33,410 nucleotides of DNA from Photorhabdus noenieputensis. GTDB taxonomy: Bacteria; Pseudomonadota; Gammaproteobacteria; Enterobacterales; Enterobacteriaceae. Positions 25,635-33,410 of the stretch are shown in pieces. The translations under genes were made by a program, and so were the position numbers. Numbering within the stretch: position 1 is the first letter of the stretch; each line of letters begins with the position of its first letter. Under the pieces are notes generated by a model. The model was not told where the DNA came from. It saw nothing but the letters and a program-made list of their open reading frames with translations, and searched no databases. The stretch spans positions 1 to 33,410 of the forward strand of contig NZ_RCWC01000014.1 of the NCBI RefSeq assembly GCF_018448935.1, in the 5' to 3' direction.

Positions 25635-25991
25635 TCACTCTTGCAAAATACAAGCTTAACCAAAGCATCTAACCCGAATGTGGGGAAGACTTTTACCAGG
25701 TTTCCTGTAGCTAAAAGAATGTACATAAGGGATAAACTCCGTTCTTATATCAGGTATCCGGCATACCTAATCCGATAAATTAATTCTATGCTCGCTTTCT
25801 TTATTGCGGATATTACTAATGCGCTTCCCCTTTTTCCTTTGTAATATTTAATACTTTCACATCTGCCTAATCTGGCCTGCCCCCTTATATGTATTTCACA
25901 ATAGCTTTTCTACGTCACTGACTCATCACGCTTTACCGCAAAAAATATACGAACATCTATCTATATATGGAGATGGAGTTAAATCGATCTT
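25635..25991. other. Intergenic region before the MFS efflux gene
   Basis: About 357 bases between the antitoxin and the plus-strand MFS gene. I see no intact gene or RNA. GGAGATGGAG lies about 13 bases before the MFS ATG, a rather distant ribosome site. The promoter could not be placed. Confidence 0.35.
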
Positions 25992-27194
25992 ATGAACAAA
26001 AAAGCACAATATTCATCCACTCTGGAACAGAGTACAAAATACACGTTTTTATTTATCCTTTCAGTCACTGTATTCTTCGTTGGCGCAACCGAATTCATGT
26101 TGTCATCCATGCTTAACCCTCTTGCAATCGCCTTCGGGACAACGGCGGCCGGAGCATCCTGGCTGGTATCCAGCTATGCATTTTCCTACGCTCTGGCGGC
26201 ACCTATATTTGGGTATTTTTCAGATCGTATTAACAAAAGCAGATTACTTCTAATTTCTCTGCTGTTTTTCGCCGCAGATGGTCTCGCTATCATTCTTGCC
26301 CCCACTCTTAATATCGCAATCATACTGCGAATTTTTGGCGGTATAGCATCAGCGGTAATCATACCCACCGTATTTGCCTTGATCGCCGATATCATTCCTT
26401 ATAATCGCCAAGCCGGAGCGATGGGTATCGTTATGCTCGGTATGACTTTTGGCATTGCATTCGGTCCAGCTTTAGCCGGGATATTGACAGATTTAATAAA
26501 TTGGCAAGCGCCGTTTTTATTTAGCTCACTCGGCTGTGTCGTTACATTCATCATCGGGATCTACTGCCTGCCATCAAGAACTGCGCCTCTACAACCAACA
26601 AACCAGCGCTTAGTCTGGTTTCGGCAATGGTCGGTTGTCAGGCCGCTCATTGCGAAAGGGGCGTGGAATGGTACCGGCATCTCTGCTTTTCTTTTGTCTG
26701 GAGAAGTCTTACGTCAACGATACGGATTTGGCCCCACTGAAATCGGTTTGACCGTTGCAGCTTTTGGTGTTGGCTTAGGATTAGGCAATCTGTCTACCGG
26801 CTGGCTTTGTAAGCTTTGCAATCGAGAAGAAGTGATTTTGGTTTTGGTCAGTTTACTACTGACTGGTGTGATCTCCGTTTTTATGCTGGTTCCGCTTACG
26901 CTCCCCGGTTCTCTAGGGTGTTTAATATTCTGGGGTATCGCGCTAGGCGTCGGAGCGCCTACAAGTACCGTCGTTTTGGCAACACGAGCAGGCGCTAACA
27001 AAGGTATGGTTCTGGCCTTTGCTGAAACATTCAATAATCTGGGGATTTTGTGCTTAGTGCCATTAGCCACTATTGGGTTAGTCAGAGGAGGTTCAAGCAC
27101 AGCAATGGCCGTGCTATTCGTCGGATTGGTCATCGGCATCACATTGACAATATTAGATTGCTGGCTGACGCGCTCGGCAAATCTTTCTCTATGA
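25992..27194 (+). CDS. MFS drug-efflux transporter (DHA1 type)
   Basis: A 400-residue, 12-helix transporter of the drug:H+ antiporter-1 group. After a short cytosolic N-terminus comes LFILSVTVFFVGATEFMLSSML, whose TEFML segment is typical of AraJ/chloramphenicol-resistance-type MFS proteins. PIFGYFSDRINKSRLL is the loop 2-3 motif A, and GIVMLGMTFGIAFGPALAGILTD resembles the antiporter motif C. It probably exports a toxic or self-made small molecule; the substrate is unknown. A broken copy of its 5' end lies at 24811-24919 next to a relic of the dioxygenase gene, suggesting the two were once neighbours. Confidence 0.88.
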   Translation: MNKKAQYSSTLEQSTKYTFLFILSVTVFFVGATEFMLSSMLNPLAIAFGTTAAGASWLVSSYAFSYALAAPIFGYFSDRINKSRLLLISLLFFAADGLAIILAPTLNIAIILRIFGGIASAVIIPTVFALIADIIPYNRQAGAMGIVMLGMTFGIAFGPALAGILTDLINWQAPFLFSSLGCVVTFIIGIYCLPSRTAPLQPTNQRLVWFRQWSVVRPLIAKGAWNGTGISAFLLSGEVLRQRYGFGPTEIGLTVAAFGVGLGLGNLSTGWLCKLCNREEVILVLVSLLLTGVISVFMLVPLTLPGSLGCLIFWGIALGVGAPTSTVVLATRAGANKGMVLAFAETFNNLGILCLVPLATIGLVRGGSSTAMAVLFVGLVIGITLTILDCWLTRSANLSL

Positions 27195-27285
27195 ATCTTC
27201 GCCCTCTGGCTTTATTTCCCCACCGTACATTTGATGGGGATATTGAATAGTTATTGTGTCCAGAGGGACATGAGCAAATTTTCAG

Positions 27286-28671
27286 TTACAACCAAAATAA
27301 CCAAGCAAACAGAGAGATGATCGCGATACAGGCAATATTCAGTACCATACCCACTCTGACCATTTCAGTCTGTTTAATATGACCGGAGCTGAAAACAATC
27401 GCATTAGGTGGTGTGGCAACCGGCAACATAAAGGCACAGGATGCCCCAAAACCGATAATGAGTGTCAGCGTCATTATCGGCATCCCCAACGCTTCTGCAA
27501 CAGTTGCGAATATCGGTACTAGCAAAGCTGCGCTAGCTGTATTACTGGTAAATTCAGTCAGGAAGATAATAAATGCAGCTACCGCAACAATAATCACAAA
27601 CCAGTGGCTTGCGCCAAAAGTCGCAGCCATTCCATTCGCCATGATTTCACTAGCGCCTGAGTTTTTCAAAATAGCGCTTAAAGTCAGACCACCGCCAAAC
27701 AGTATCAACACACCCCACTCGGTGTTATTTTGAATCTGGGACCAACTCGCTACCCCCGTTATACCAATCAGAACAGCAGCACTGACAGCAATAATGGTAT
27801 CCAGATCTTTCACACCCCCTAAGGCAGAACTGATAACCGTACTAAAGATCCAGCAAAATACGGTTAATAGGAAGATCAGCATGGTCATCAGACGCTTACC
27901 AGTCCAATCCAGTTTTTCCAGTTTCATGTCGAATTTATGATTCAAATTCGGGCGCAGCATCAAATACATAATACCAACCATCATTGGCAGCAAAATAACC
28001 ACCAACGGAACCCCAAACTTCATCCAATTGAAGAAATCGATCCCCAGTTGAGCCGCAGCAATCGCGTTTGGCGGGCTACCGACTAGTGTACCTAAACCAC
28101 CGATACTTGCACTATAAGCCACCCCTAACAGCACAAATACAAACGTATGACGTTCAGAACGTGCATCCAGATTGGACAAAATACCTAATACTAATGGCAG
28201 CATCATCGCGGCAGTCGCTGTGTTACTGATCCACATGGAAAGGCCAGCCGTCACACCAAACAACAACATCACCGCTACAGACAAACGTCCACGGGCAATC
28301 ATCAGCAGACGATTAGCAATCAGTCTGTCTAATCCTTGAATGTGAAGTGCAGTTGCCAGAGCAAAGCCACCAAAAAACAGGAAGATAATGGGATTAGCAA
28401 AAGATTTCAGTGCATCTCCCGTATTCATCAATCCCATACCAACCGCCAGAATTGGAATACATAATGCAGTAATAGTGACGTGAATAGCTTCGGTAAGCCA
28501 CAACATACCAACAAATACCATCAGTGCTAAACCCGCATTAGCTTTTTCACCAAACGGTAATGTATTAAGTAGAATAAATAGTAATACAACATCAACAGCC
28601 AGAATAATTAAGCCTTTTTTATTAGAAAAATTTAGCTTCATGGCTGGTGTTAAAGATTCAGAAGCATCCAT
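27286..28671 (-). CDS. DASS/SLC13-family sodium:carboxylate symporter
   Basis: A 461-residue, roughly 12-helix transporter of the divalent anion:sodium symporter family. Both signature repeats are present: SNTATAAMMLPLVLGI in the first half and SNTASAALLVPI in the second, with SPPNAIAAAQLG and ATPPNAIVFSSG after them. Members import succinate, malate, fumarate or citrate. The ATG at 28671 has GGAG seven bases upstream and is preferred; an ATG four codons earlier (28683) lacks a site. It stands alone between the accessory region and the second LuxR array. Confidence 0.92.
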   Translation of the reverse strand: MDASESLTPAMKLNFSNKKGLIILAVDVVLLFILLNTLPFGEKANAGLALMVFVGMLWLTEAIHVTITALCIPILAVGMGLMNTGDALKSFANPIIFLFFGGFALATALHIQGLDRLIANRLLMIARGRLSVAVMLLFGVTAGLSMWISNTATAAMMLPLVLGILSNLDARSERHTFVFVLLGVAYSASIGGLGTLVGSPPNAIAAAQLGIDFFNWMKFGVPLVVILLPMMVGIMYLMLRPNLNHKFDMKLEKLDWTGKRLMTMLIFLLTVFCWIFSTVISSALGGVKDLDTIIAVSAAVLIGITGVASWSQIQNNTEWGVLILFGGGLTLSAILKNSGASEIMANGMAATFGASHWFVIIVAVAAFIIFLTEFTSNTASAALLVPIFATVAEALGMPIMTLTLIIGFGASCAFMLPVATPPNAIVFSSGHIKQTEMVRVGMVLNIACIAIISLFAWLFWL

Positions 28672-28683
28672 TGGTGACTCCAT

Positions 28684-29663
28684 TAGCGCCGGTGATATCT
28701 AATCCACCATTGCTACAATTGTTAAAAAAATACAAGGCGTGTGAATATAAGGAGTCTTCTCTAGGAAGCAAATGCCATTCTTTAAATTTTGAGATCTAAA
28801 GCGCAAGAACCAATCAATTAAATCATAAAAGACGGTATTTTATACAAATTTTCGTTGTTACATCACATTATTACATCTTTATAGGTATAGGAAATCATTA
28901 TGTTTTATGCAGTTTTTTTGGGCACAAAAGCAGGTGAGTTTTACTTTTCTTCAAGTTACTAACAAACCCATTTAAAAAACGAGAGAGTGTTTTAGCATCA
29001 ACGATGGTTAAAAATATGGCGAATTGATTTACCAGAAAGATTATAGGTTGACGGGTATTTAAACATTAACAAGACCACTTTTTTCATTTTTCACCGATAG
29101 CTTTATGATGGTAGGCTTTAAACTGTTATTAAAAGCCACTATTTAAATTTCTGGTTTTAATCGTACAAAGTTTTAATAATTTTTCATGTGATTAAATAAA
29201 CTCTTTTATTCCTTTTTTCGCGGCTAATCGGGTTAATCCTGTTATTAGATTAATTCTGTCTATTTTGGCACTCTATTAATCAAATTAAAACTTGTTTTTT
29301 TACAATACGCTTGTCTTTTTTCCAGATCTTAAAACCATTTTAACAGATAAAAAACGGCTTTTATTAACCCTATTTAATCACTTGCAGATAAAGCATAGCT
29401 AATCTTACTTAAATAAGTGAAAGTTTCTGTAATCCTTTGCTTTCAAATGGCACGAAAAACGATAATCCACATGATTTAACTTGAGTGAATAAGGCCATAA
29501 GCTATAAAATTATTTTTTTATTTGATTATAAACAAGAGCGAAAATCAATACACACGTCACATTTCCACACTTAATTAAATCGATTACATAAACAACTAAC
29601 TTTTTTCACATTCCATCCAGCACACTTCATATTGTGATTCTTCATTAAAAACATAATTACTCA
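28684..29663. other. Long intergenic region before the second PAS4-LuxR array
   Basis: About 980 bases, AT-rich. It begins with the promoter region of the transporter. A 20-codon frame (28900-28962, MFYAVFLGTKAGEF) with AGGA upstream resembles the first residues of viroplasmin/RNase H1 N-terminal domains but stops at once. From about 29500 the sequence repeats, with changes, in front of the second LuxR gene of the array (AACAAGAGCGAAAATCAAT, then CACATTCCATCCAG). The rest shows nothing recognisable. Confidence 0.45.
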
Positions 29664-29692
29664 TTGTGCCGTAAAAGTGATAGCCTTACATC
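29664..29692 (+). promoter_or_regulatory. Promoter-like block of PAS4-LuxR array gene A
   Basis: TTGTGC (29664-29669), a 17-base spacer and TACATC (29687-29692) recur at equal spacing before gene B (TTGCAT, TACATA) and gene D (TTGTGT, TACATG). The spacer core AAAAGTGATA is also conserved. Conservation and 17-base spacing fit a sigma-70 promoter, although the -10 boxes are weak. Confidence 0.55.
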
Positions 29693-29697
29693 GAAGT

Positions 29698-29761
29698 TTT
29701 TACTGTTTTACTGTTTTACTGTTTTACTGTTTTACTGTTTTACTGTTTTACTGTTTTACTG
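29698..29761 (+). repeat. Octanucleotide tandem repeat (TTTTACTG)x8 in the leader of gene A
   Basis: Eight perfect copies of TTTTACTG lie between the promoter-like block and the start codon of the first gene of the second LuxR array. The sister genes have only CAGTTTTAC remnants here (for example CAGTTTTACTGCC before gene C), so the tract grew from an ancestral single unit. Such tracts gain and lose units by slipped-strand mispairing. Confidence 0.95.
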
Positions 29762-29783
29762 TTTAATCATGATGGATAAAATT

Positions 29784-30506
29784 ATGAAAGATAAAACTAC
29801 GAATTTCTCTGTAAATAAAGATCTGGATGTTCATTCAGAAAGCTTTGATGCCTTCATATCATACATGGAAAACAGCAACGATTTTTGGGTTATAAAAGAT
29901 AGCGAATCTCGATTCGTCTATGCTAACGATGTTGCGTTTTATTACAGCGGTCTTCCTAAGGGCTTTAATATAGAAGGGAGGTTTGATAGTGAATGTCCAG
30001 CACCGTGGTCTGAGTTTGAAGATATTATACAAACTAATGAAAGAAACGTAAGGGTTAATCAAAAGACCATCCCAGTACTAGACACTTTCATTTATGGGGG
30101 GAGAGAAAAAATAATCCAGCAATTTCTAGTCGATGTTACACCGCTAATGAAGGATGGAAAATGCATTGGGATAGTAGCTCATGGTAAAAAACTTCAAATT
30201 TATTCCATGTATCATTTTGAAAACAACAAACATCCTGACACATTAATTTTTGGCACACCAACTGATTTATTTACTAATAGAGAGTTCGATATAATATTTT
30301 TTGCTTTGCAATCACTAAGCGCTAAAGATATAGCTAAAAAATTAGGTATTACCTATAGAACAGTACAAAGCAGGTTACAATTTATTTATCAAAAAATAGG
30401 GATAAATTCATTAAGCCAGTTAAAAGAATATTGCAGGAATAAAGGGTATGATCATTATGCGCCTACCCGATGTATTAACCCTAATCTCTATATACCTCTA
30501 GCATAA
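29784..30506 (+). CDS. PAS4-LuxR solo regulator A (second array)
   Basis: A 240-residue PAS4-LuxR protein. The start MKDKTTNFSVNKDLDVHS was chosen because all four array members share it and have an AGGT/GGAT site before it; a longer open frame through the tandem repeat is an artefact of repeat phase. The PAS_4 sensor (about residues 25-165) includes NDFWVIKDSESRFVYAND, GFNIEGRFDSECPAPW and MKDGKCIGIVAHGKKL. The LuxR-type C-terminus is TNREFDIIFFALQSLSAKD followed by IAKKLGITYRTVQSRLQFIY and QKIGINSLSQLKEYC. The DNA-binding half is almost invariant across the array while the sensor varies. A hairpin follows, so it is probably monocistronic. Ligand unknown. Confidence 0.92.
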   Translation: MKDKTTNFSVNKDLDVHSESFDAFISYMENSNDFWVIKDSESRFVYANDVAFYYSGLPKGFNIEGRFDSECPAPWSEFEDIIQTNERNVRVNQKTIPVLDTFIYGGREKIIQQFLVDVTPLMKDGKCIGIVAHGKKLQIYSMYHFENNKHPDTLIFGTPTDLFTNREFDIIFFALQSLSAKDIAKKLGITYRTVQSRLQFIYQKIGINSLSQLKEYCRNKGYDHYAPTRCINPNLYIPLA

Positions 30507-30534
30507 CAATGAATCACACCGCCGCTGTTCCATT

Positions 30535-30557
30535 AGGGTTCTGCCAAGCAGAGCCCT
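30535..30557 (+). terminator. Hairpin after gene A
   Basis: AGGGTTCTGC (30535-30544) pairs with GCAGAGCCCT (30548-30557), 10 pairs with one G-U, 28 bases past the stop. It is followed by ATTCTTC. A related hairpin follows gene C, but the copy after gene B is degraded. Confidence 0.6.
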
Positions 30558-31065
30558 ATTCTTCGTCCAAAACCCACTTAACAGCACTAAGGACAGCTTT
30601 ATAGACTATAGCAGTATGTTAGTCCCGACGCCTAAAAGCTCCTGTACACCTCTGTTAGCTATTTTCAACGTGCCTTTAATCACAATAACTTCCATGCAAC
30701 ATCAGTAAAATCGTAGCGAACTATGAAATTATTTTGCTACTCGGTTATAAACAAGAGCGAAAATCAATACACAAATCATATTCCTGCATTTCATGAAACC
30801 AATTATATGATCTCACATTCCATCCAGAATATTTTATATTGAAATTATTGATTTGTAATATAATTGATAATGGGAAATTTAAAACAAAATGAAATATTAG
30901 CATATTGAAGATGGTTACAGGAAACTTGCTCTTCTGTAAAATCGTCCACACCAAAGAGAACCCTCCTTTGAAATTCACAAACACGACTACTCATTGCATC
31001 ATAAAAATGATAACCTTACATAGAAGTTATTCCAGTTTTACAGTTCAATCATGATAGGTGAAATT
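30558..31065 (+). promoter_or_regulatory. Intergenic region and promoter-like block before gene B
   Basis: About 500 bases. The second half repeats the region upstream of genes A and D (AACAAGAGCGAAAATCAAT; CACATTCCATCCAGAATAT), and TTGCAT (30994-30999), a 17-base spacer and TACATA (31017-31022) is the gene B copy of the shared promoter-like block. The first half shows nothing recognisable. AGGTG before the ATG at 31066 is the ribosome site. Confidence 0.5.
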
Positions 31066-31788
31066 ATGAAAGATAACACGATGAGTTTCTCTGTAAACAA
31101 AGATCTGGATGTTCATTCAAAAAGCTTTGATGCTTTCATTTCATATATGGAAAATAGTAACGATTTTTGGATCATAAAAGATAGCGAATCTCGATTCGTT
31201 TATGCTAATGATATTACTCATTATTACTGCAACCTACCCAAGGGTTTTAATATGGAAGGTAGGCTTGATATTGAATGTCCAGGACCCTGGGTTGAGTTTG
31301 TAGATATTATACAAGCCAATGATAGAAACGTAATGACTAATCAAAAAACCATTCCAGTATTAAACACCTTCATTTATGGTGGGAAACAAAAAATAATCCA
31401 ACCACTTCTAGTCAATATTACCCCTCTAATGAAGGACGGAAAATGCATTGGGGTTGTTGGGCACGGTAAAAAACTCCAAATTTATTCTATGTACCATTTT
31501 GAAAATAACAGGCATCCTGACTCATTAACTTTTGGAACACCAACTGATTTATTTACTGATAGAGAGTTCGATATAGTATTTTTTGCTTTGCAATCGCTAA
31601 GCGCTAAAGATATAGCGAGAAAATTAGGTATCACCTATAGAACGGTACAAAGCAGGCTACATGTCATTTATCAGAAAATAGGGATAAATTCATTAAACCA
31701 GTTAAAAGAATATTGCAGGGGTAAGGGATATGATAACTATGCTCCTACCCGATTTATTAACCCTAATCCCTATATACCTCTAGTATAA
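31066..31788 (+). CDS. PAS4-LuxR solo regulator B (second array)
   Basis: A 240-residue paralogue of regulator A, with the start MKDNTMSFSVNKDLDVHS preceded by AGGTG. Sensor differences from A cluster in residues 50-90 (ITHYYCNLPKGFNMEGRLDIECPGPWVEFVDII) and 100-125 (NTFIYGGKQKIIQPLLVNITPL). The output domain is almost identical (FFALQSLSAKDIARKL, GITYRTVQSRLHVIYQKIG), with a LHVIY variant in the recognition helix. The downstream hairpin copy is degraded (AGGGTTCTTCC with no partner), and gene C follows with 158 bases between, so B and C are probably co-transcribed. Confidence 0.92.
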   Translation: MKDNTMSFSVNKDLDVHSKSFDAFISYMENSNDFWIIKDSESRFVYANDITHYYCNLPKGFNMEGRLDIECPGPWVEFVDIIQANDRNVMTNQKTIPVLNTFIYGGKQKIIQPLLVNITPLMKDGKCIGVVGHGKKLQIYSMYHFENNRHPDSLTFGTPTDLFTDREFDIVFFALQSLSAKDIARKLGITYRTVQSRLHVIYQKIGINSLNQLKEYCRGKGYDNYAPTRFINPNPYIPLV

Positions 31789-31946
31789 CAATGAACCACA
31801 CCGTTATCGTCATTACGCAATTAGGGTTCTTCCTAAAAAGCCATATTCCCCTCAAAAACCCTCTTAACAGCAAAAAAAGCAATTTTGTAAGCTACCCCAT
31901 ATGGAAATTATTACAGTTTTACTGCCTAATTATGATGGATAAGATT

Positions 31947-32669
31947 ATGAAAGATAAGACTATGAGTTTCTCTGTAAACAAAGATCTGGATGTTCATTCA
32001 AAAAGCTTCGACGCCTTTATTTCATACATGGAGAATTGTAATGAGTTCTGGTATATAAAAGATAAAGAGTCGAGATTTATCTATATGAATGATTATGGAC
32101 TTCATCATAGCGGACTACCCAAAGGGTTTAATGTTGAAGGTAAACTGGATAGTGAATGTCCGGTTTATTGGTCTGAGGTTGCTGACATTATTCAATCTAA
32201 TGATCGTAGAGTGATAGAAGAAAAAAAAGTCATTCCTACTTTGATTACATTTATGTATGGCGGTAGGGATAAAATTATTCAACCATTTATGGCGGATGTC
32301 ACGCCTTTGATAAAAGATGGAGAGTCGATTGGCGTAGTAGGCAGAGCTAGGAAGCTAGAGGTTTTTTCAATGTATCATATGGAAATTAATAAACCTCCTG
32401 AATCATTATCATTTGGCAACCCAACTGAAATTTTTACAGATAGAGAGTTCGATATAGTATTTTTTGCTTTGCAGTCACTAAGCGCTAAAGATATAGCGAG
32501 AAAATTAGGTATTTCATACAGAACGGTCCAAAGTAGGTTACAATTTATTTATCAAAAAATAGGGATAAATTCATTAAGCCAGTTAAAAGAATATTGCAGG
32601 GGTAAGGGATATGATAATTATGCTCCCACCCGATTTATTAACCCGAATCCCTATATACCTCTAGTATAA
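31947..32669 (+). CDS. PAS4-LuxR solo regulator C (second array)
   Basis: A 240-residue paralogue with the most diverged sensor of the array: NEFWYIKDKESRFIYMNDYGLHHSGLPKGFNVEGKLDSE is changed at many sites, and ADVTPLIKDGESIGVVGRARKLEVFSMYHMEINK replaces the usual KCIGVVGHGKK and HFENN. The cysteine in that strand is lost. The output domain is again nearly identical (DREFDIVFFALQSLSAKDIARKL, ISYRTVQSRLQFIYQKIGINS). The start is the family MKDKTMSF; an upstream frame in the B-C spacer is not supported. A hairpin follows. Confidence 0.92.
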   Translation: MKDKTMSFSVNKDLDVHSKSFDAFISYMENCNEFWYIKDKESRFIYMNDYGLHHSGLPKGFNVEGKLDSECPVYWSEVADIIQSNDRRVIEEKKVIPTLITFMYGGRDKIIQPFMADVTPLIKDGESIGVVGRARKLEVFSMYHMEINKPPESLSFGNPTEIFTDREFDIVFFALQSLSAKDIARKLGISYRTVQSRLQFIYQKIGINSLSQLKEYCRGKGYDNYAPTRFINPNPYIPLV

Positions 32670-32703
32670 CAATGAACCGCATCGTTATCGTCATTACGCA
32701 ATT

Positions 32704-32726
32704 AGGGTTCTGCCTGGCAGAACCTT
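32704..32726 (+). terminator. Hairpin after gene C
   Basis: GGTTCTGCC (32706-32714) and GGCAGAACC (32716-32724) form a perfect inverted repeat around a single T, which folds as a 7-bp stem with a 5-base loop. It sits 35 bases past the stop, in the same place as the gene A hairpin. Confidence 0.6.
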
Positions 32727-32982
32727 ACACCTTGTGTTTCTCTCACATTCCATCCAGAATATTTCATATTGAAATTATTAACTTACAATATAATTGATAA
32801 TGAAAAACTTAAAACAAAATGAAATATTAACACATTAAAGGTAATTACAGGAAACTGCTCCTCTGTAAAATCATCCGCACAAAATAGGCACCAAAAAACT
32901 CATAAATATAATTATCCATTGTGTCGCAAAAGTGATAATTTTACATGGGAGTTTTTACAGTTCAATCATGATAGGTAGAATT
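32727..32982 (+). promoter_or_regulatory. Upstream region and promoter-like block of gene D
   Basis: A third copy of the array's upstream repeat. CACATTCCATCCAGAATAT recurs, and TTGTGT (32919-32924), a 17-base spacer and TACATG (32942-32947) is the promoter-like block. AGGTAG before the ATG at 32983 is the ribosome site. Only one CAG-TTTTTAC unit remains in the leader. Confidence 0.5.
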
Positions 32983-33410
32983 ATGAAAGATAAAACTATG
33001 AGTTTCTCTGTAAATAAAGATCTGGATGTTCATTCAAAAAGCTTTGATGCTTTCATTTCATATATGGAAAACAGCAACGATCTTTGGATTATAAAAGACA
33101 GCGAATCTCGGTTCGTCTATGCTAATGATGTTGCACTCTATTACAGTGACCTTCCTAAGGGTTTTAACATAGAAGGTAGACTTGATAGTGAATGTCCAGC
33201 TCCGTGGTCTGAGGTTGCAGATATTATACAAGCTAACGATAAAAACGTAATGACGAGTCAAAAGACCATTCCGGTACTAAACACCTTCACTTATGGCAGG
33301 AAAGAAAAAATGATCCAGCCGTTTCTAGCTGATCTTACACCTCTAATGAAGGATGGAAAATGCATTGGAGTTGTTGGTCACGGTAAAAAACTTGAAATTT
33401 ATTCCATGTA
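32983..33410 (+). CDS. PAS4-LuxR solo regulator D, cut by the window end
   Basis: The first 142 codons of a fourth array member, open to the last base. It begins MKDKTMSFSVNKDLDVHSKS and continues through the PAS_4 sensor (NDLWIIKDSESRFVYANDVAL, GFNIEGRLDSECPAPW, MKDGKCIGVVGHGKKLEIYSM). The LuxR half lies outside the window. NDLW replaces the NDFW of its sisters. The array therefore continues beyond this window. Confidence 0.9.
   Translation, partial: MKDKTMSFSVNKDLDVHSKSFDAFISYMENSNDLWIIKDSESRFVYANDVALYYSDLPKGFNIEGRLDSECPAPWSEVADIIQANDKNVMTSQKTIPVLNTFTYGRKEKMIQPFLADLTPLMKDGKCIGVVGHGKKLEIYSM

Noticed and set aside
29698-29761. CRISPR array
   Set aside because: The unit is 8 bp with no spacers and no cas genes are present.
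29664-29783. Hydrophobic N-terminus (repeated FYCFTVLL) of LuxR protein A
   Set aside because: It is the translated octanucleotide tract; sister genes share only the start at MKDKT and all are then exactly 240 residues.
31791-31946. 52-residue extension of LuxR protein C
   Set aside because: It lies in the B-C spacer, resembles the non-coding 3' flanks of genes A and C, and has no counterpart in sisters.

Overview
The window is most likely from Photorhabdus or a close relative (Morganellaceae, Enterobacterales). The housekeeping genes are enterobacterial in sequence and order: tktA and epd-pgk-fbaA, then tRNA-Asp, dnaQ, rnhA, yafS, gloB and mltD. Between and beside them lie tandem arrays of short PAS4-LuxR regulators, an expansion characteristic of Photorhabdus, and a 127-bp ERIC repeat.

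Layout. 1-1234: the tail of an IS transposase, a terminator and a TacA/TacT-type toxin-antitoxin pair. 1302-4706 (minus): the epd-pgk-fbaA operon. 5186-6227: a MarR regulator and an ABM-fold monooxygenase sitting between epd and tktA. 6333-8327 (minus): tktA. 8959-11405: three PAS4-LuxR genes and a fourth broken by an ERIC element and a stop codon. 11686-11952: a Ner-like regulator. 12033-16496: tRNA-Asp, dnaQ/rnhA, yafS/gloB and mltD.

16497-27270 is an accessory region. It holds an isopenicillin-N-synthase-type dioxygenase (17210-18145), then a very AT-rich minus-strand cluster (24496 down to 18369), a rearrangement scar, a PIN-toxin/AbrB-antitoxin pair and a drug-efflux MFS gene. The minus-strand cluster is the most interesting part of the window. 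It starts with an unlisted 30-codon peptide gene with a strong Shine-Dalgarno site, followed by a hairpin. Next come a Pol-beta-type nucleotidyltransferase whose C-terminus looks like a PqqD/RRE peptide-binding domain, a phosphoribosyltransferase-like protein, an inositol-monophosphatase-family enzyme, a radical SAM enzyme with a CX8CX2C cysteine pattern, a thymidylate-kinase-like P-loop kinase and an MFS exporter. Most junctions overlap or nearly touch. I read this as a candidate RiPP-type pathway in which a ribosomal peptide is joined to, or modified with, a nucleotide-derived group. The assignment is inferred; I know of no described system with this gene set.

27286-28671 (minus) is a DASS/SLC13 carboxylate transporter. 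From 29664 to the right edge runs a second PAS4-LuxR array: three complete 240-residue genes plus one cut by the window end. These genes share near-identical output domains, varied sensor domains and a repeated promoter-like block. The first carries eight copies of an 8-bp repeat in its leader, a possible phase-variation tract.
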